From the NCBI GenBank assembly GCA_016458225.1, contig JAEMGR010000028.1, forward strand, positions 62,001 to 126,000: a stretch of 64,000 nucleotides of DNA, read 5' to 3'. Positions 9,745 through 19,900 of the stretch are shown one piece after another. A program made the position numbers and the translations under genes. The stretch is from Myxococcaceae bacterium JPH2 (lineage in GTDB: Bacteria > Myxococcota > Myxococcia > Myxococcales > Myxococcaceae). Positions within the stretch are counted from its first letter, which is position 1, and the number at the start of each line of letters is the position of its first letter. Below the pieces are notes generated by a model. The model did no database searches. It worked only from the letters and a program-made list of their open reading frames with translations, and was not told the DNA's origin.

Positions 9745-10719
9745 CTACAGGTCCAGCACCAGCCTCCGCGAGCGCGCGCGCGACACGCACACGAGCATGC
9801 GCGAGTCATCCGCGGACGTGCCTCCGAAGAAGGTGTCGCGGTGCTCGGGCGTGCCCTCGCAGACGCGGGTGAGGCAGGTGCCGCAGGAGCCCGCTTCGCA
9901 GTCGCTCGGCACCGTGAGACCATGCGCGCGCAGCACGTTGAGCACGCTCTGTCCCGCGGGCACGCGCACGACCTGGCCGGTGCTGCGGATGACCACCTCG
10001 AAGTCCTGCTCCTCCTGACCGCTCGCGGCGCCGATGCCCTCGGCGGTGAAGGACTCGAAGTGGACCTTCTCCCACGGCCACTTGTGCAGCGTGGCCGCCT
10101 CGCGCGCGGCCTTCATCAGGCCCACCGGTCCGCAGCAGTACAGCCGCGTGCCCGGACCGCGCGAGGCCAGCACGTCGCGCACTGGCAGACCCTGGCTGGG
10201 GTCTCCGCCGTCGTGGTGCACGTGCACGTTGCCGGCGAACGACGGAGAGGACAGCAGGTCGAGGAACGCGGTGCGCTCGGGTGAGCGCGTGCAGTAGTGC
10301 ATGAGCCACTGCGCGCCGGTGCGCTGGAGCGCGCGCGCCATGGAGAGCAGCGGCGTGACGCCGATGCCGCCCGCGATGAGCACGTAGCTCTTGGCGAAGA
10401 GCAGCGGGAAGTCGTTGCGCGGCTCGCTCACCTCGAGCGTGTCGCCTTCGTGCACGCGCTCATGCATCGCCCGCGAGCCGCCGCGTCCGGCGTCGTCGCG
10501 CTGCACGGCGATGACGTAGCGATGCGTCTCCGTGGGGTCGTTGCACAGCGAGTAGGGCCGCAGCGCCCCCGCCATGCCTGGCACCGTGACGTCGACGTGT
10601 GCTCCCGGCTCGAAGGCGGGCAGGGCGCCTCCCTCCTCCGCGACGAGCTCGTAGGATTGGATGCCTTCCGCCTCACGCGCGATACGCGCGACCCGAACTC
10701 GCAAGGTACTTCCCGGCAT
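9745..10719 (-). CDS. Phthalate-dioxygenase-reductase-type flavoprotein with [2Fe-2S]
   Basis: This 324-residue class IA oxygenase reductase has the FMN/FAD-binding barrel first (RPYSLCND, about residue 60), then the NAD(P)H domain (YVLIAGGIGVTPLLSMA; CGPVGLM) and a C-terminal plant-type ferredoxin with DCEAGSCGTC and a final Cys in LVCVSRA. It would pass electrons from NAD(P)H to a Rieske oxygenase or demethylase, but no oxygenase component is near, so the partner is elsewhere. The start at 10719 follows a G-rich ribosome site. The gene is divergent from the hemerythrin gene and its 3' end lies 11 bases from the sensor kinase. Confidence 0.9.
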   Translation of the reverse strand: MPGSTLRVRVARIAREAEGIQSYELVAEEGGALPAFEPGAHVDVTVPGMAGALRPYSLCNDPTETHRYVIAVQRDDAGRGGSRAMHERVHEGDTLEVSEPRNDFPLLFAKSYVLIAGGIGVTPLLSMARALQRTGAQWLMHYCTRSPERTAFLDLLSSPSFAGNVHVHHDGGDPSQGLPVRDVLASRGPGTRLYCCGPVGLMKAAREAATLHKWPWEKVHFESFTAEGIGAASGQEEQDFEVVIRSTGQVVRVPAGQSVLNVLRAHGLTVPSDCEAGSCGTCLTRVCEGTPEHRDTFFGGTSADDSRMLVCVSRARSRRLVLDL

Positions 10720-10975
10720 GGCTTCCCCCCTCTTTCCGGAGCGCGCCTCACCTGTCACGGCGGGAGGTTCCGGTACGTGGGGTTGACAGTGCTCAGTCCC
10801 TGGCGTGCCGGTGAGTACCTTGGGGGGCAGGCGAGCTGATGGCGAATGGACGCTCGTCCGAACGTTTGTCCTGCACGCAGCCGAGGGGCCTTCGGCGGGG
10901 TCGGCAGGCATCCGCCATCCGCCATCCCCACCATTCCGAGCGGGTTGTCTCATGCCCCGGAGGGAGGCGTTGCTC

Positions 10976-11641
10976 ATGGATGCCATTGCGTTGCTGAAAG
11001 CGGACCACAAGACGGTGGAGCAGCTCTTCCGCAAGTTCGAGAAAGCGGGAGACCACGCGCGCACGCAGAAGCGCAAGCTGGTGGACGAGATGGTGCGCGC
11101 GCTGTCCATCCACGCCGCCATCGAGGAGCAGGTGTTCTATCCGGCGGCGCGCGCGCGCGGAGACGTGCTCGTCGGGGATGTGCTGCGCTCGCTGGAGGAG
11201 CACCACGTCCTGAAGCTGTTGCTGGCGGAGCTGGACGGCATGTCCCCGGAGGCCGAGCGCTTCGACGCCAAGGTCCAGGTGTTGATGGAGGCCACGCGGG
11301 CGCACGTCGTCGAGGAGGAGCAATACCTCTTCCCCGAGGTGCGCAAGCTCTTCCGTCCGCAGGAGCTGCGGAGCCTGGGCGCGCAGTTGGAGCAGGCGAA
11401 GGGCTCGGCGCCCACGCATCCGCATCCGGGCGCGCCGGACACGCCGCCCGCCAACCTGGTGGCGGGCGCGGTGACGGCGGTGATGGACCTGGGGCGGGAT
11501 GCCTTGCGCGCCGCGCGCCGCAAGGCGGGCCTCAAGGTTCGCGAGGCGCGCGATGCCACGCTGTCCCGCCAGCGGACCGCCCGCCAGCGCGAGACGGCCC
11601 GGGCCTCGTTCGAGATGGACCAGGGGCCGGCGCTTCACTGA
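10976..11641 (+). CDS. Hemerythrin HHE-domain protein
   Basis: The protein has 221 residues. The N-terminal four-helix bundle carries the expected iron ligands in order: HKTVEQLF, HAAIEEQ, EEHHVLK and HVVEEEQ. The basic C-terminal third (about 150-221) is Arg/Lys/Ala-rich and may bind nucleic acid or be disordered. HHE proteins bind a di-iron centre and act in oxygen/NO sensing or iron handling. ATG 10976 has AGGGAGG at 10961-10967; an upstream in-frame ATG at 10952 is less well placed. Divergence from an NAD(P)H reductase gene may reflect shared redox regulation. Confidence 0.85.
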   Translation: MDAIALLKADHKTVEQLFRKFEKAGDHARTQKRKLVDEMVRALSIHAAIEEQVFYPAARARGDVLVGDVLRSLEEHHVLKLLLAELDGMSPEAERFDAKVQVLMEATRAHVVEEEQYLFPEVRKLFRPQELRSLGAQLEQAKGSAPTHPHPGAPDTPPANLVAGAVTAVMDLGRDALRAARRKAGLKVREARDATLSRQRTARQRETARASFEMDQGPALH

Positions 11642-11671
11642 GAGGCTGGGCTTTTCCCGCGGCGGCCCCCT

Positions 11672-11702
11672 GGCGCGCGGGGCGTTGAATGCCCCGCGCG
11701 CC
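11672..11702 (+). terminator. Hairpin terminator after hemerythrin gene
   Basis: A perfect 12-bp stem (GGCGCGCGGGGC paired with its complement) closes a 7-base loop GTTGAAT, 30 bases past the stop. It is the strongest hairpin nearby. Confidence 0.65.
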
Positions 11703-11769
11703 GCGCCGTCCGAGCTTCCCAAGAGGGCGCCGCGATGTCCGTGGCGCTGGAACCCCGTGAGGCGACACC

Positions 11770-12528
11770 TTGAAGTCCTTCCGACCTGTCCTGATGGCCG
11801 CGGTGATGTCCCTGAGCCTTTCCGCGATGGCGCAGTCCCAGCCGATGAGCGCTCCCCTTCCTCCGCCGCCGCATGCGGACATCTCGGTCCGCACCATTCG
11901 CGTGGAGGGCACGGGCGAGGTGAAGGCGCAGCCGGATGAGGCGTACCTCGACCTGGCGGTGGAGACCGAGGGCGCCAACGTGAAGGTGGCGAGCGAGGAG
12001 AACGCGCGGCGGATGGAGAAGGTGCTCGCCGCGTTGAGCAGCGCGGGCCTGACGAAGCGGGACCTCCAGACGCGCAACTACAACGTGTACCCCACCTACA
12101 CCCCGCCCACGCCCGATGGCGCCGAGCCGAAGGTGAAGGGGTACCGGGTCAGCAACCTGGTGACGGCGCATGTCACGGACCTGTCGAAGGTGGGGAGCCT
12201 GCTCGACAAGGCGCTGACGGCGGGGGCGAACCGGGTGGACTCGGTGCGCTTCGGGCTGACGCGGGAGGAGGCGGCGCAGGGGGAGGCGCTGCGGCAGGCG
12301 GTGGCGCGGGCGCGGCAGTCGGCGCAGGTGCTGGCGACGGCGCTGAACGTGAAGCTGGGCGCGGTGCTGGATGCGAGCACGGTGACGGAGCCGCAGCGCT
12401 TCTTCCCCATGAACCGCGCCTACGAGATGACGGCGGATTCGCGCGCCTCGGCGACGCCCATCGTCCCGGAGGAGCAGACGCTCCAGGCGAAGGTGACCCT
12501 GGTGTTCGCCATCGAGTCCGGGCGCTGA
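11770..12528 (+). CDS. SIMPL-domain (DUF541) secreted protein
   Basis: The 252-residue protein starts at TTG 11770, which supplies a basic n-region (MKSFRP) for the signal peptide ending near AMAQS; ATG 11794 would lose it. The mature part shows the SIMPL/DUF541 pattern: IRVEGTGEVKAQPDEAYLDLAVETEG, followed by the helix with AxxNARRMEKVLAAL and the late segment SASPIVPEEQ-like. The family (BP26, Omp28-like) is periplasmic and forms oligomeric rings; it has been linked to oxidative stress tolerance, but its biochemical role is unclear. The gene is monocistronic, bounded by hairpins on both sides. Confidence 0.83.
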   Translation: MKSFRPVLMAAVMSLSLSAMAQSQPMSAPLPPPPHADISVRTIRVEGTGEVKAQPDEAYLDLAVETEGANVKVASEENARRMEKVLAALSSAGLTKRDLQTRNYNVYPTYTPPTPDGAEPKVKGYRVSNLVTAHVTDLSKVGSLLDKALTAGANRVDSVRFGLTREEAAQGEALRQAVARARQSAQVLATALNVKLGAVLDASTVTEPQRFFPMNRAYEMTADSRASATPIVPEEQTLQAKVTLVFAIESGR

Positions 12529-12540
12529 TTCAGCGGACTC

Positions 12541-12561
12541 CCTGCCCCGAGCCAGGGCAGG
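12541..12561 (+). terminator. Hairpin after SIMPL gene
   Basis: CCTGCCC-CGAGCCA-GGGCAGG forms a 7-bp stem, 12 bases past the stop. Confidence 0.5.
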
Positions 12562-12711
12562 CGGGGTAGCGAGCCCGTGAGCGAGTTTCCTGGCGCGAAC
12601 AGCCCGGTTTGCGGCTGCTCGCGCCAGTCGCATGTTTCCTTGGAAGGGTGCGCGTGGCCCAGGTCAAGCCCGGGGCCAGGGGCTCCTTCTCCAACGCGGG
12701 AGACGGATGAC

Positions 12712-13221
12712 ATGCGACGCACGCGCGCGTGGGCGGCCTGGATGCTCGCCCTCGCGGGGCTCGGGCTGGGTTGCGGGCGAGGCCCCGAGGGCCCCTCGGC
12801 GAGGGACCGCGAGGGCCGCTCGAGAGTTCTCAACAACTTCCTCGCCGCCCGACAGAAGGTGGACGCGGATGCGCTGAAGGCAGCCGGCCCCGCGCTCCTG
12901 GGGCAGGACGCGGGCGCGTGTGAGGCCGAGGACTCGCCCGCCCCCTCGGAAGAACTCCGAGGCCGGGTGACGTGGGTGGGGGACGATGAACTCCTCTTCC
13001 GCGACACGACCGGCGTCGAGCACGAGGTCCTCGTGGCGCCGCGCACACGCATCCACCGCCGCAACCGGCCCGTGTTGCTGCGCGAACTCTCCGAGGGTCA
13101 GGAGGTCCGCGTCGCCTTCAACGTCACGTCCGGGGGCTGGATGGCGCGCGAGGTGGAGATCGTCCCCGCGAACCTGCCTCCCGCCTCGGGTGAGCCGGAG
13201 CACCCGATGTCCCGGCCCTGA
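12712..13221 (+). CDS. Small lipoprotein with beta-barrel-like C-terminus
   Basis: The protein has 169 residues. ATG 12712 begins a lipoprotein signal (MRRTRAWAAWMLALAG, lipobox GLGC). After a helical stretch (about 35-65), the C-terminal half (about 85-160) has the strand pattern RGRVTWVGDDELLFRDTTGVEHEVLV...TRIHR...LSEGQEVRVAFNV, typical of small OB-like or DUF5666-like barrels seen in bacterial lipoproteins. An upstream in-frame start at 12577 gives a leader with no features and was rejected. It is convergent with the large Ig-like lipoprotein gene; function unknown. Confidence 0.7.
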   Translation: MRRTRAWAAWMLALAGLGLGCGRGPEGPSARDREGRSRVLNNFLAARQKVDADALKAAGPALLGQDAGACEAEDSPAPSEELRGRVTWVGDDELLFRDTTGVEHEVLVAPRTRIHRRNRPVLLRELSEGQEVRVAFNVTSGGWMAREVEIVPANLPPASGEPEHPMSRP

Positions 13222-13234
13222 GTCGCGAGCCGCG

Positions 13235-16200
13235 TCAGAACACGCCGCCGTCCGCGCGCAGGCCCGCGGACGAGGTGCGCCCAGGTGACAGCACGTTGTG
13301 GAGGACGAAGCCGGCGTCCAAGGTCGCGTCGGGGGAGCGGTTCACGGACACGTTGTCCACGGTGCTCGTGTAGCTCATCTCGTCCTCGATGCCGGCATCG
13401 GGCCGCTTCAGCCGCACGCTGTCGCTGGAGTTGTTGAGGGCCAGTCCTCCCACGGATGCGGCCACCGTGTTCGGCGTCCCCGGCGGGAACGCGGACGCGC
13501 CGCCGTAGATGACGAACGCGCGCCCCGGCGCCACGGTGGTGCCAGCTGCGAAGACATGGCGTGTGCTGAGGCTGTCCCAGAGCGTCCAGCCGGACAGGTC
13601 GGCGCTGACGGGGCCCGCGTTCACCAGCTCGACGAACTCGTAGGCCGTGTCGCCGGTGCCGCCATCGAAAGACGGCTCATTGGCGAGCACCTCATTGATG
13701 AACATGTGGGGCTGATCGCGGGTGAGCACCAGCGGCGTGTCATGCGTGGCGGCGTTGGACACGTTGCTCGTGTCCACCACGCGGACGCGCACGGTGTTGC
13801 TCACCGAGTCGGGCAGGGTCCACGGATAGGAGCCGAGCGCCGCGCTGACCGTGGGGGCAATCACCTGCCAGTGCTCGCCGTTGTCGAGTGAGAACTCCAA
13901 GCGCAGGGTGGCGATGCCCGTGGAGCGCCAGGCGATGGAGACCGTGCTGCCCGCCAGGTAGGTGCCGCCCTGCGGCGACAGCAGGCGGAGCGTGGGGCCG
14001 CCCGTGCTGCGGAAGTCGTAGCGGCTCTGCACGGGATAGTGGTCGCTGACGGTGTTGCCGTAGTCGGGCAGCCACGCATCGGGCCGTAGGACCACGACCG
14101 AGCCCGGCACATAATCCACGGCGACTTCATCCGTGACCATCGTGTGGTCGATGACGTCGCGGTAGCTCACCGTGGTGCGGTCGCCCGCGAGCGACAGGGC
14201 CTGGGTGATGAAGATGTAGTGGGCCGAGTCGTCGACGAGCGGCTGATAGGGCGAGGGCAGGATGGCGCCGAGGTCATCCTTGCTGATGGATTGATCCACG
14301 TCGTCGTTCCAGTCGCCCATGACGAGCACGCGCTCGGTGGAAAGCTCCGTGTCCAGGTACGTCTTCAGTGCGGCGCCCGCGCGCTGTCGCTGGCCGTAGG
14401 ACACCAGGTCATCGAAGGCCTTCATGTGGACGACGATGACGACCAGGTTGGCGGTGGTGCCATGCATGGCCGTGGTGAAGTTCACGCGCAGGGGCGGGCG
14501 CCCGCCGAAGTCCGCGGCCTTGGTGGTGAGAATCACCTGGGCGCTCTGGAAGGTGACCGAGTCGTCGTAGAGGATGCCGGGCTTCTGCTCGCCCACCGAG
14601 TAGGACGAAGCGCCGCTGGAGACGAAGGCCGTGTTGTTGGCGAGGAAGCCGCGGTAGCCCGGGAGCTGGGCCTTGAGGGTGTCGAAGTCGGCGGTGTCGA
14701 CCATCTCGACGAGCCCCCACACGTTGACGCCCGCGTCGCGGATGACGTCGCGCGCGTAGGCAATCTGGAGATCATCCGTCAGGCCACCATCCGAGGTGGA
14801 GTGGGGCGGGCCCTGGTTGGGCGCGCCGAACCACTCCAGGTTCCAGTGCGCCACGGTGAAGGGCACCGCGGGAGCCTTCACCGCGAGGGACAGCGTGCGC
14901 GAGTCACTGAGGTTGTTCGCATCGCGCACGATGGCGAGGAACGACGCCTGCCCTTGCACGGAGGGCGTGCCGGAGAGGACCCCGTCCGATGACAGCGAGA
15001 GTCCCACCGGCAGCGCGCCGCTGAAGCTCCACGTCAGCGGGAGCCGTCCGCCCGAGGCCGCGAGCGTGGCGCTGTAGGCCTGACCCACCGTCGCATCCGG
15101 CAGCGTCGAGGTCGTCACCAAGAGCGGGCTCGACAGCGTCAGCGTCAATGAACGCGAGGCCACGTGGCCATTCGCATCGGTGATGGTGAACGTCGCGGAG
15201 AAGGTCGCGGCGTCACCGGTGGGCGTGCCGCTGAGCACGCCGGAAGAGGACAGGGAGAGCCCCATCGGCAGACCGCCCGACGTCACCGCCCACGAGAGCC
15301 CGGCCTTGCCACCGGACGCGGTGAGGGTGGCGGAGTACGGCTGGCCAATGAGGGCGATGGGCAGCGACGCGGAGGTGACATCGGGAGGCGCGTAGACGGA
15401 CAGCGCCACCGTGCGCGACGCGGTGCGGCCGTTCGCATCCGTGACCGTGATTGCGAGGCTGAAGCCGGAGCCCGTGGTGGAAGGCGTGCCGGACAAGGAG
15501 CCCTCGCTCGACAAGGTCAGTCCGGAGGGAAGCGCGCCCGCGACCGTGAAGGTGCGAGGAGCCTTGCCATCCACGGCGGTGACGACGTGCGCATAGGGCT
15601 CGGAGGAATACGCATCCGGCAGCGTCGTGGCGGTGGTGATGCTGGGGGGGCGATACATCGAGACGGACACCGAACGCGCGTCCGAGAAACCATCCGCATC
15701 GGTGACGCGCAGGACGAAGGAGGACGTGCCTGCCGCAGTGGGCGTCCCTTCGAGCGAGCCTGTCTCGACGAGGCTCAGCCCCGAGGGCAGCGAGCCACTG
15801 ACCAGGACCCAGCGATAGGGACTGCGACCTCCCGCGGCGGAGAGCGGCTGACGGTAGGTGGCGTCGGTGTATCCATCCGGCAGCACGGTGGACGTGAGCG
15901 TGACGACGCCACGCACGTCGAGCCCGAAGGCCGCGGTGGCGGTGTGGCCGTTGGCGTCGGAGACCTCGAGCGTGAAGGTCGCGGTGGTGGCGGTGCTGGG
16001 CGTTCCGAGCAGCGTGGAGCCTTCCAGGCGGAGCCCGTCGGGCAATGCGCCCGAGACGAGGCGATACGACAGCGCGCCTTTGCCTCCCGTGCCCGGCACC
16101 GATGCCGAGTAGGCCGTGCCCACCACCGCGGGCGGCAGGTTGGACGTGGTGAACGCTGGCGGCGAATAGACCGTGAGCAGGAAGGGATGTGCAGCGGACT

Positions 16201-16810
16201 TCCCCTCCGCGTCTCGCGCACCCACGCTGAAGGCCCAGGGCCCCACCGTGATGGGCGAGCCCGTGAGCTGGCCGTCGGTGGTCAGCGTGATGCCAGTCGG
16301 CAGCGCGCCTTGAGCAAGCACCCAGGTGAGCGGCGCGACGCCGCCTGTCGCATCGAGCCTCACCGCATAGGTCTCGCCGAGATAGGCATCGGCGAGCACG
16401 GCGTCGGAGATGGCCAGCCCCGCGCGAACCTCGAGCGAGAGCTCCGCGTGCGCCTTCGTGCCGTGCGCATCCTGAACCTCCACGGTGAAGCGCGCGGTGC
16501 CGGAGACGCTGGGCGTCCCGCTCACCTCTCCCTGGGCCGAGAGGGACAGGCCCGAGGGAAGCGCCCCCGCGCTGACGCGCCATGCCTGCGGCGAGACGCC
16601 TCCGGATGCGGAGAGGGTCGCGCTGTAGGCCACATTCACCGTGGCGGGGAGAAGCCCCGAGGTGGTGATGGCCAAGGGCTCGTCATGTCCGCCATCGGTG
16701 ACGTGGGAGCCGCCGTCCGTCTTCGGCGGCTCCGGATCCAACGGCTTGTTGCCAGGACAAGCAGTGAGCAGCAGGACGAGCAGCGGCACGAGGGCGCGGT
16801 GAGACGACAT
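13235..16810 (-). CDS. Lipoprotein: 7 Ig-like repeats, EEP nuclease-like domain, lamin-tail domain
   Basis: The protein has 1191 residues. The lipobox is LLTAC with C18. Residues about 45-645 are seven Ig-like (He_PIG) repeats of 85-90 residues, each with the hallmark LPxGLxLxxxGxLxGTP. Residues about 650-930 are an endonuclease/exonuclease/phosphatase fold (HWNLEWFG, GDWNDD, ending in SDHYPV with the catalytic His). An Ig-like module follows, and then a lamin-tail domain (INEVLAN..., about 1037-1120). This domain set is typical of extracellular or outer-membrane DNases/phosphodiesterases; the repeats would act as a stalk. GDWND, D-H and E in NLEWFG suggest an intact active site. Confidence 0.85.
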   Translation of the reverse strand: MSSHRALVPLLVLLLTACPGNKPLDPEPPKTDGGSHVTDGGHDEPLAITTSGLLPATVNVAYSATLSASGGVSPQAWRVSAGALPSGLSLSAQGEVSGTPSVSGTARFTVEVQDAHGTKAHAELSLEVRAGLAISDAVLADAYLGETYAVRLDATGGVAPLTWVLAQGALPTGITLTTDGQLTGSPITVGPWAFSVGARDAEGKSAAHPFLLTVYSPPAFTTSNLPPAVVGTAYSASVPGTGGKGALSYRLVSGALPDGLRLEGSTLLGTPSTATTATFTLEVSDANGHTATAAFGLDVRGVVTLTSTVLPDGYTDATYRQPLSAAGGRSPYRWVLVSGSLPSGLSLVETGSLEGTPTAAGTSSFVLRVTDADGFSDARSVSVSMYRPPSITTATTLPDAYSSEPYAHVVTAVDGKAPRTFTVAGALPSGLTLSSEGSLSGTPSTTGSGFSLAITVTDANGRTASRTVALSVYAPPDVTSASLPIALIGQPYSATLTASGGKAGLSWAVTSGGLPMGLSLSSSGVLSGTPTGDAATFSATFTITDANGHVASRSLTLTLSSPLLVTTSTLPDATVGQAYSATLAASGGRLPLTWSFSGALPVGLSLSSDGVLSGTPSVQGQASFLAIVRDANNLSDSRTLSLAVKAPAVPFTVAHWNLEWFGAPNQGPPHSTSDGGLTDDLQIAYARDVIRDAGVNVWGLVEMVDTADFDTLKAQLPGYRGFLANNTAFVSSGASSYSVGEQKPGILYDDSVTFQSAQVILTTKAADFGGRPPLRVNFTTAMHGTTANLVVIVVHMKAFDDLVSYGQRQRAGAALKTYLDTELSTERVLVMGDWNDDVDQSISKDDLGAILPSPYQPLVDDSAHYIFITQALSLAGDRTTVSYRDVIDHTMVTDEVAVDYVPGSVVVLRPDAWLPDYGNTVSDHYPVQSRYDFRSTGGPTLRLLSPQGGTYLAGSTVSIAWRSTGIATLRLEFSLDNGEHWQVIAPTVSAALGSYPWTLPDSVSNTVRVRVVDTSNVSNAATHDTPLVLTRDQPHMFINEVLANEPSFDGGTGDTAYEFVELVNAGPVSADLSGWTLWDSLSTRHVFAAGTTVAPGRAFVIYGGASAFPPGTPNTVAASVGGLALNNSSDSVRLKRPDAGIEDEMSYTSTVDNVSVNRSPDATLDAGFVLHNVLSPGRTSSAGLRADGGVF

Positions 16811-16916
16811 GACCCACTCCGAGCCGATGTGACACGCGGCTCACGAGAAGAAAGACCTTCACTCTAGTGGGTCAGCGTGTATCTCGCCTCCGAGTCGGCT
16901 CGGACCCGAGAAACAG

Positions 16917-16954
16917 CAAGGGCCGCGACTCCGTGAGAGGAATCGCGGCCCTTG
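16917..16954 (-). terminator. Hairpin terminator of Cys-repeat lipoprotein gene
   Basis: A perfect 12-bp stem (CAAGGGCCGCGA with its complement, 14-base loop) lies 37 bases past the stop of the minus-strand gene and is followed in that direction by TGTTTC. An outer GAAAC/GTTTC pairing extends it. Confidence 0.7.
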
Positions 16955-16991
16955 GATGTTTCAACCGTGAGCCCGAGGGCTCAGCGGAGCA

Positions 16992-19900
16992 CTACGGGTT
17001 CGCGGCGCCGAAGCTGGGCGCACCGGACACCCAGTCCGAGGCCTGATGCGTATTGGCCTTGCGCTGCATGCTGTTGCCCGCCTGGGTGCTCCCCGCGGCC
17101 TTCCACTCCACGGAGACCGCAAGGGCAGTCGGGGTCGTCGTGTAGGTACACAGCGCGCCGTTGCAGTCGGCCGGGAGCCAAAGGCCTTCTGCCTGGAGCG
17201 CTTGCAGCTTGGCCGGATAGCCACCCGGAGGGGTCGTCAGGTCGCTCTTCACGAAGGCCACCGCGTCCAGCGTGGACCCGGAGGCGCTCTTGAGACGCAC
17301 CACCTGGTTGGAGAACGTCAGGTTGGTCGCGCCGGCGACGAAGTCCCAGGCGTTGGGGAAGTTCGTCGTGGCGGTGATCTCGCTCTTGCTCGCCGTCTCG
17401 GACGCCGTGGCGTCACCCTGAGCGGCGGTCGGGGTCAGGTGGACCACGATGTAGTCACCCGTCGCCACGTTCACATCCGGGAGCGTCGCCAGGGTGGCCA
17501 CGGACGTGGACTCCTGGACGAGCGTGATGGCGTCGGTCGTGCCACCGCTCACCACGAGCAGCTCGATGAGGTCGCGCGAGGCGCTCACGTTCGGGTTGAC
17601 CTCGTTGATCATCAGCACGGCGGGCACGCGGTAGCCCTTGAACGTCGCCGTGCCAGGAGCCGCGACCGCGCCGCCCAGGATGTCCTTCACCGAGTTTGCG
17701 ACCGTCACCGTGTAGCTGGTGCCGCCCACCTGCTCGCCGGTCTTCACCGTCACGTCCTTGCCGGACACCGTGGCGCTGACGGCCTGGAGCCCGTTGTTGA
17801 ACGTGAACTGGGTGGCGGCGTCCGTGATGCTCGCCGCGTCGATGGCGCGGTCGAACGTCACCTTCACCTCGCTGCTGGAGACGGCGATGGCGCTCACGGC
17901 CTTCGGGGCCGGGCAGGTGATGTCCGTCAGCTCCGAGCGGAAGTACGCGGAAGCCTGGACCTGGGTGGTGGTCACCGGCGGCGTGCCCGTCGTGCTGGTG
18001 AACTTCCACACCGGACCCGAGGCCAGGGTGAGCTTGCACGTGTCCGCGAAGCTGATGCTCGCGGCGATGGTGTCCGGGACGCGGATCTTCAGGTTGGCGT
18101 TGTTGATGCCAGTCGTCTGGAAGGTGAACGCCACGTGACCGGAGCCGCTGCTGGCCGTCGCGCCATTCTCGCTGCCCTTCAGGCGAACCAGCGTGCCGAA
18201 GTAGGTGTCCGCCTTGTCCAGCAGCTCCGTCGACGGGTCGCCGGAGCGATCCACCGTGAGGCCGGCCGGGGTGACCGTGTTGAGGCTGCGCACCGGGTGG
18301 CCCTGGCTGATGACCGTCAGGCCCGTGATGGTGCCGGCGGCCTTGATGACACCGCTCAGCGTCGTCGCCGCGCCCACCTTGAGGTTGACGCGGTCGCCCA
18401 CCACCAGCGTGCCCGGGCTCGCCGCGACGAACATCGCGGGGCCGGTGGCCTCGGCCTGGAGGAAGTAGCCCGCCACGTCTGCGCCGGTCGCCGGCTTGAT
18501 GTACGTCACGTAGGCGCCGTCGATCGCCATCGGCGGATCAAACGTCGCTCCCGTGGCGTTCTTGAACGCCTGGATCTGCGCGCTGGTCGAGGCCGCCGTC
18601 GGGCCCTGCGCGACGCAGGCCTTCGTGGCGCCGTCACACGTCAGGCCCACGGAGCAGTCCGCGTTGTCGCGGCAGATGCAGGCCTTGTTGTCGCAGACCG
18701 GCTTGTTCGGGTCCGTGCACTGCGCGTTGCCGAGGCAGATCTCGCACTGGCCACGGCCGTTGTTCGCGGTGGTGTCACAGGTGCGGCGGTCGCTGCCGGC
18801 CGCGTTGCACTGGGTGTCGCTCGTGCAGCCGCAGAGGTTGTTGTTGCACGCGGGCTTGCTCGCGTCGCACTTGGCGGCGTCCGCCGTGGTGCACTCGACG
18901 CACTGCGAAGGCGTCGCGCCCGTGTTGCAGACCGGGGTGTTGGGGTTGTTCGACGCGCACGAGGCGTTGTCGACACAGCCCTCGCACGCGGTGCCAGAGG
19001 CGTTGCACGTCTGGGGCTGCGTGCAGCCCTCGGCGCCAAGGCACACCTTGCACACGCCAAAGCCGTCGTTCGCGGCGGCGTCGCAGATGGCGGACGGAGA
19101 GACGCAGCCCAGGTCCTGACCGGTGGCCGCCGTATCCATGCACACCTTGCACACGCCGAGGCCGTTGTTGGCCGTCGCGTCGCACACCGAGGCCGCGTTC
19201 GAGCAGCCGATGGACGGGCTGCTCGCGGAGTCGAAGCACACCTTGCACACGCCCGCGCCACCGTTGGCGCTCGTGTCACAGACCGGCGCGTCCACGCCAC
19301 AGCCCTGGTCCTGGCCGTTGCCCGTGGCCGAGTCGACGCACGCCTTGCACACGCCCGCGCCGCCGTTGCCCGTCACGTCGCACATCGGCGCCGCGGCGCC
19401 GCAGCCCGTGTCCTGGCCCGCGCCCGTGGCGGAGTCCACGCACGCCTTGCACACGCCCGAGCCGCTGTTGGCCGTCGTGTCACAGACCGGCGCCTGCGCG
19501 CCGCAGCCCGTGTCCTGGCCATTGCCCGTTGCGCTGTCCACGCACGCCTTGCACGCGCCCGCGCCGTTCTTGGCGGTCGGGTCGCAAACCGGGGCGGTCG
19601 CCGAGCAGCCCGTGTCCTGGCCGTTGCCCGTGGCGGAGTCCTGGCACGCCGTGCACGCGCCCACGCCGTTGTTGGCCGTCGCGTCGCAGAGGGGAGCGGT
19701 CGCCGAGCAGCCCGTGTCCTGGCCGTTGCCCGTGGCGGAGTCCTGGCACGCCTTGCACGCGCCCACGCCGTTGTTGGCCGTCGCGTCGCAGAGGGGAGCG
19801 GTCGCCGAGCAGCCCGTGTCCTGGCCGTTGCCCGTGGCGGAGTCCTGGCACGCCGTGCACGCGCCCGCGCCGTTCGTGGCGGTCGGGTCGCAAACCGGGG

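Noticed and set aside
6635-9790. 1051-codon open frame antisense to the hybrid kinase
   Set aside because: It is an Arg/His-rich shadow of a gene with intact kinase motifs; long antisense frames are expected at this GC content.
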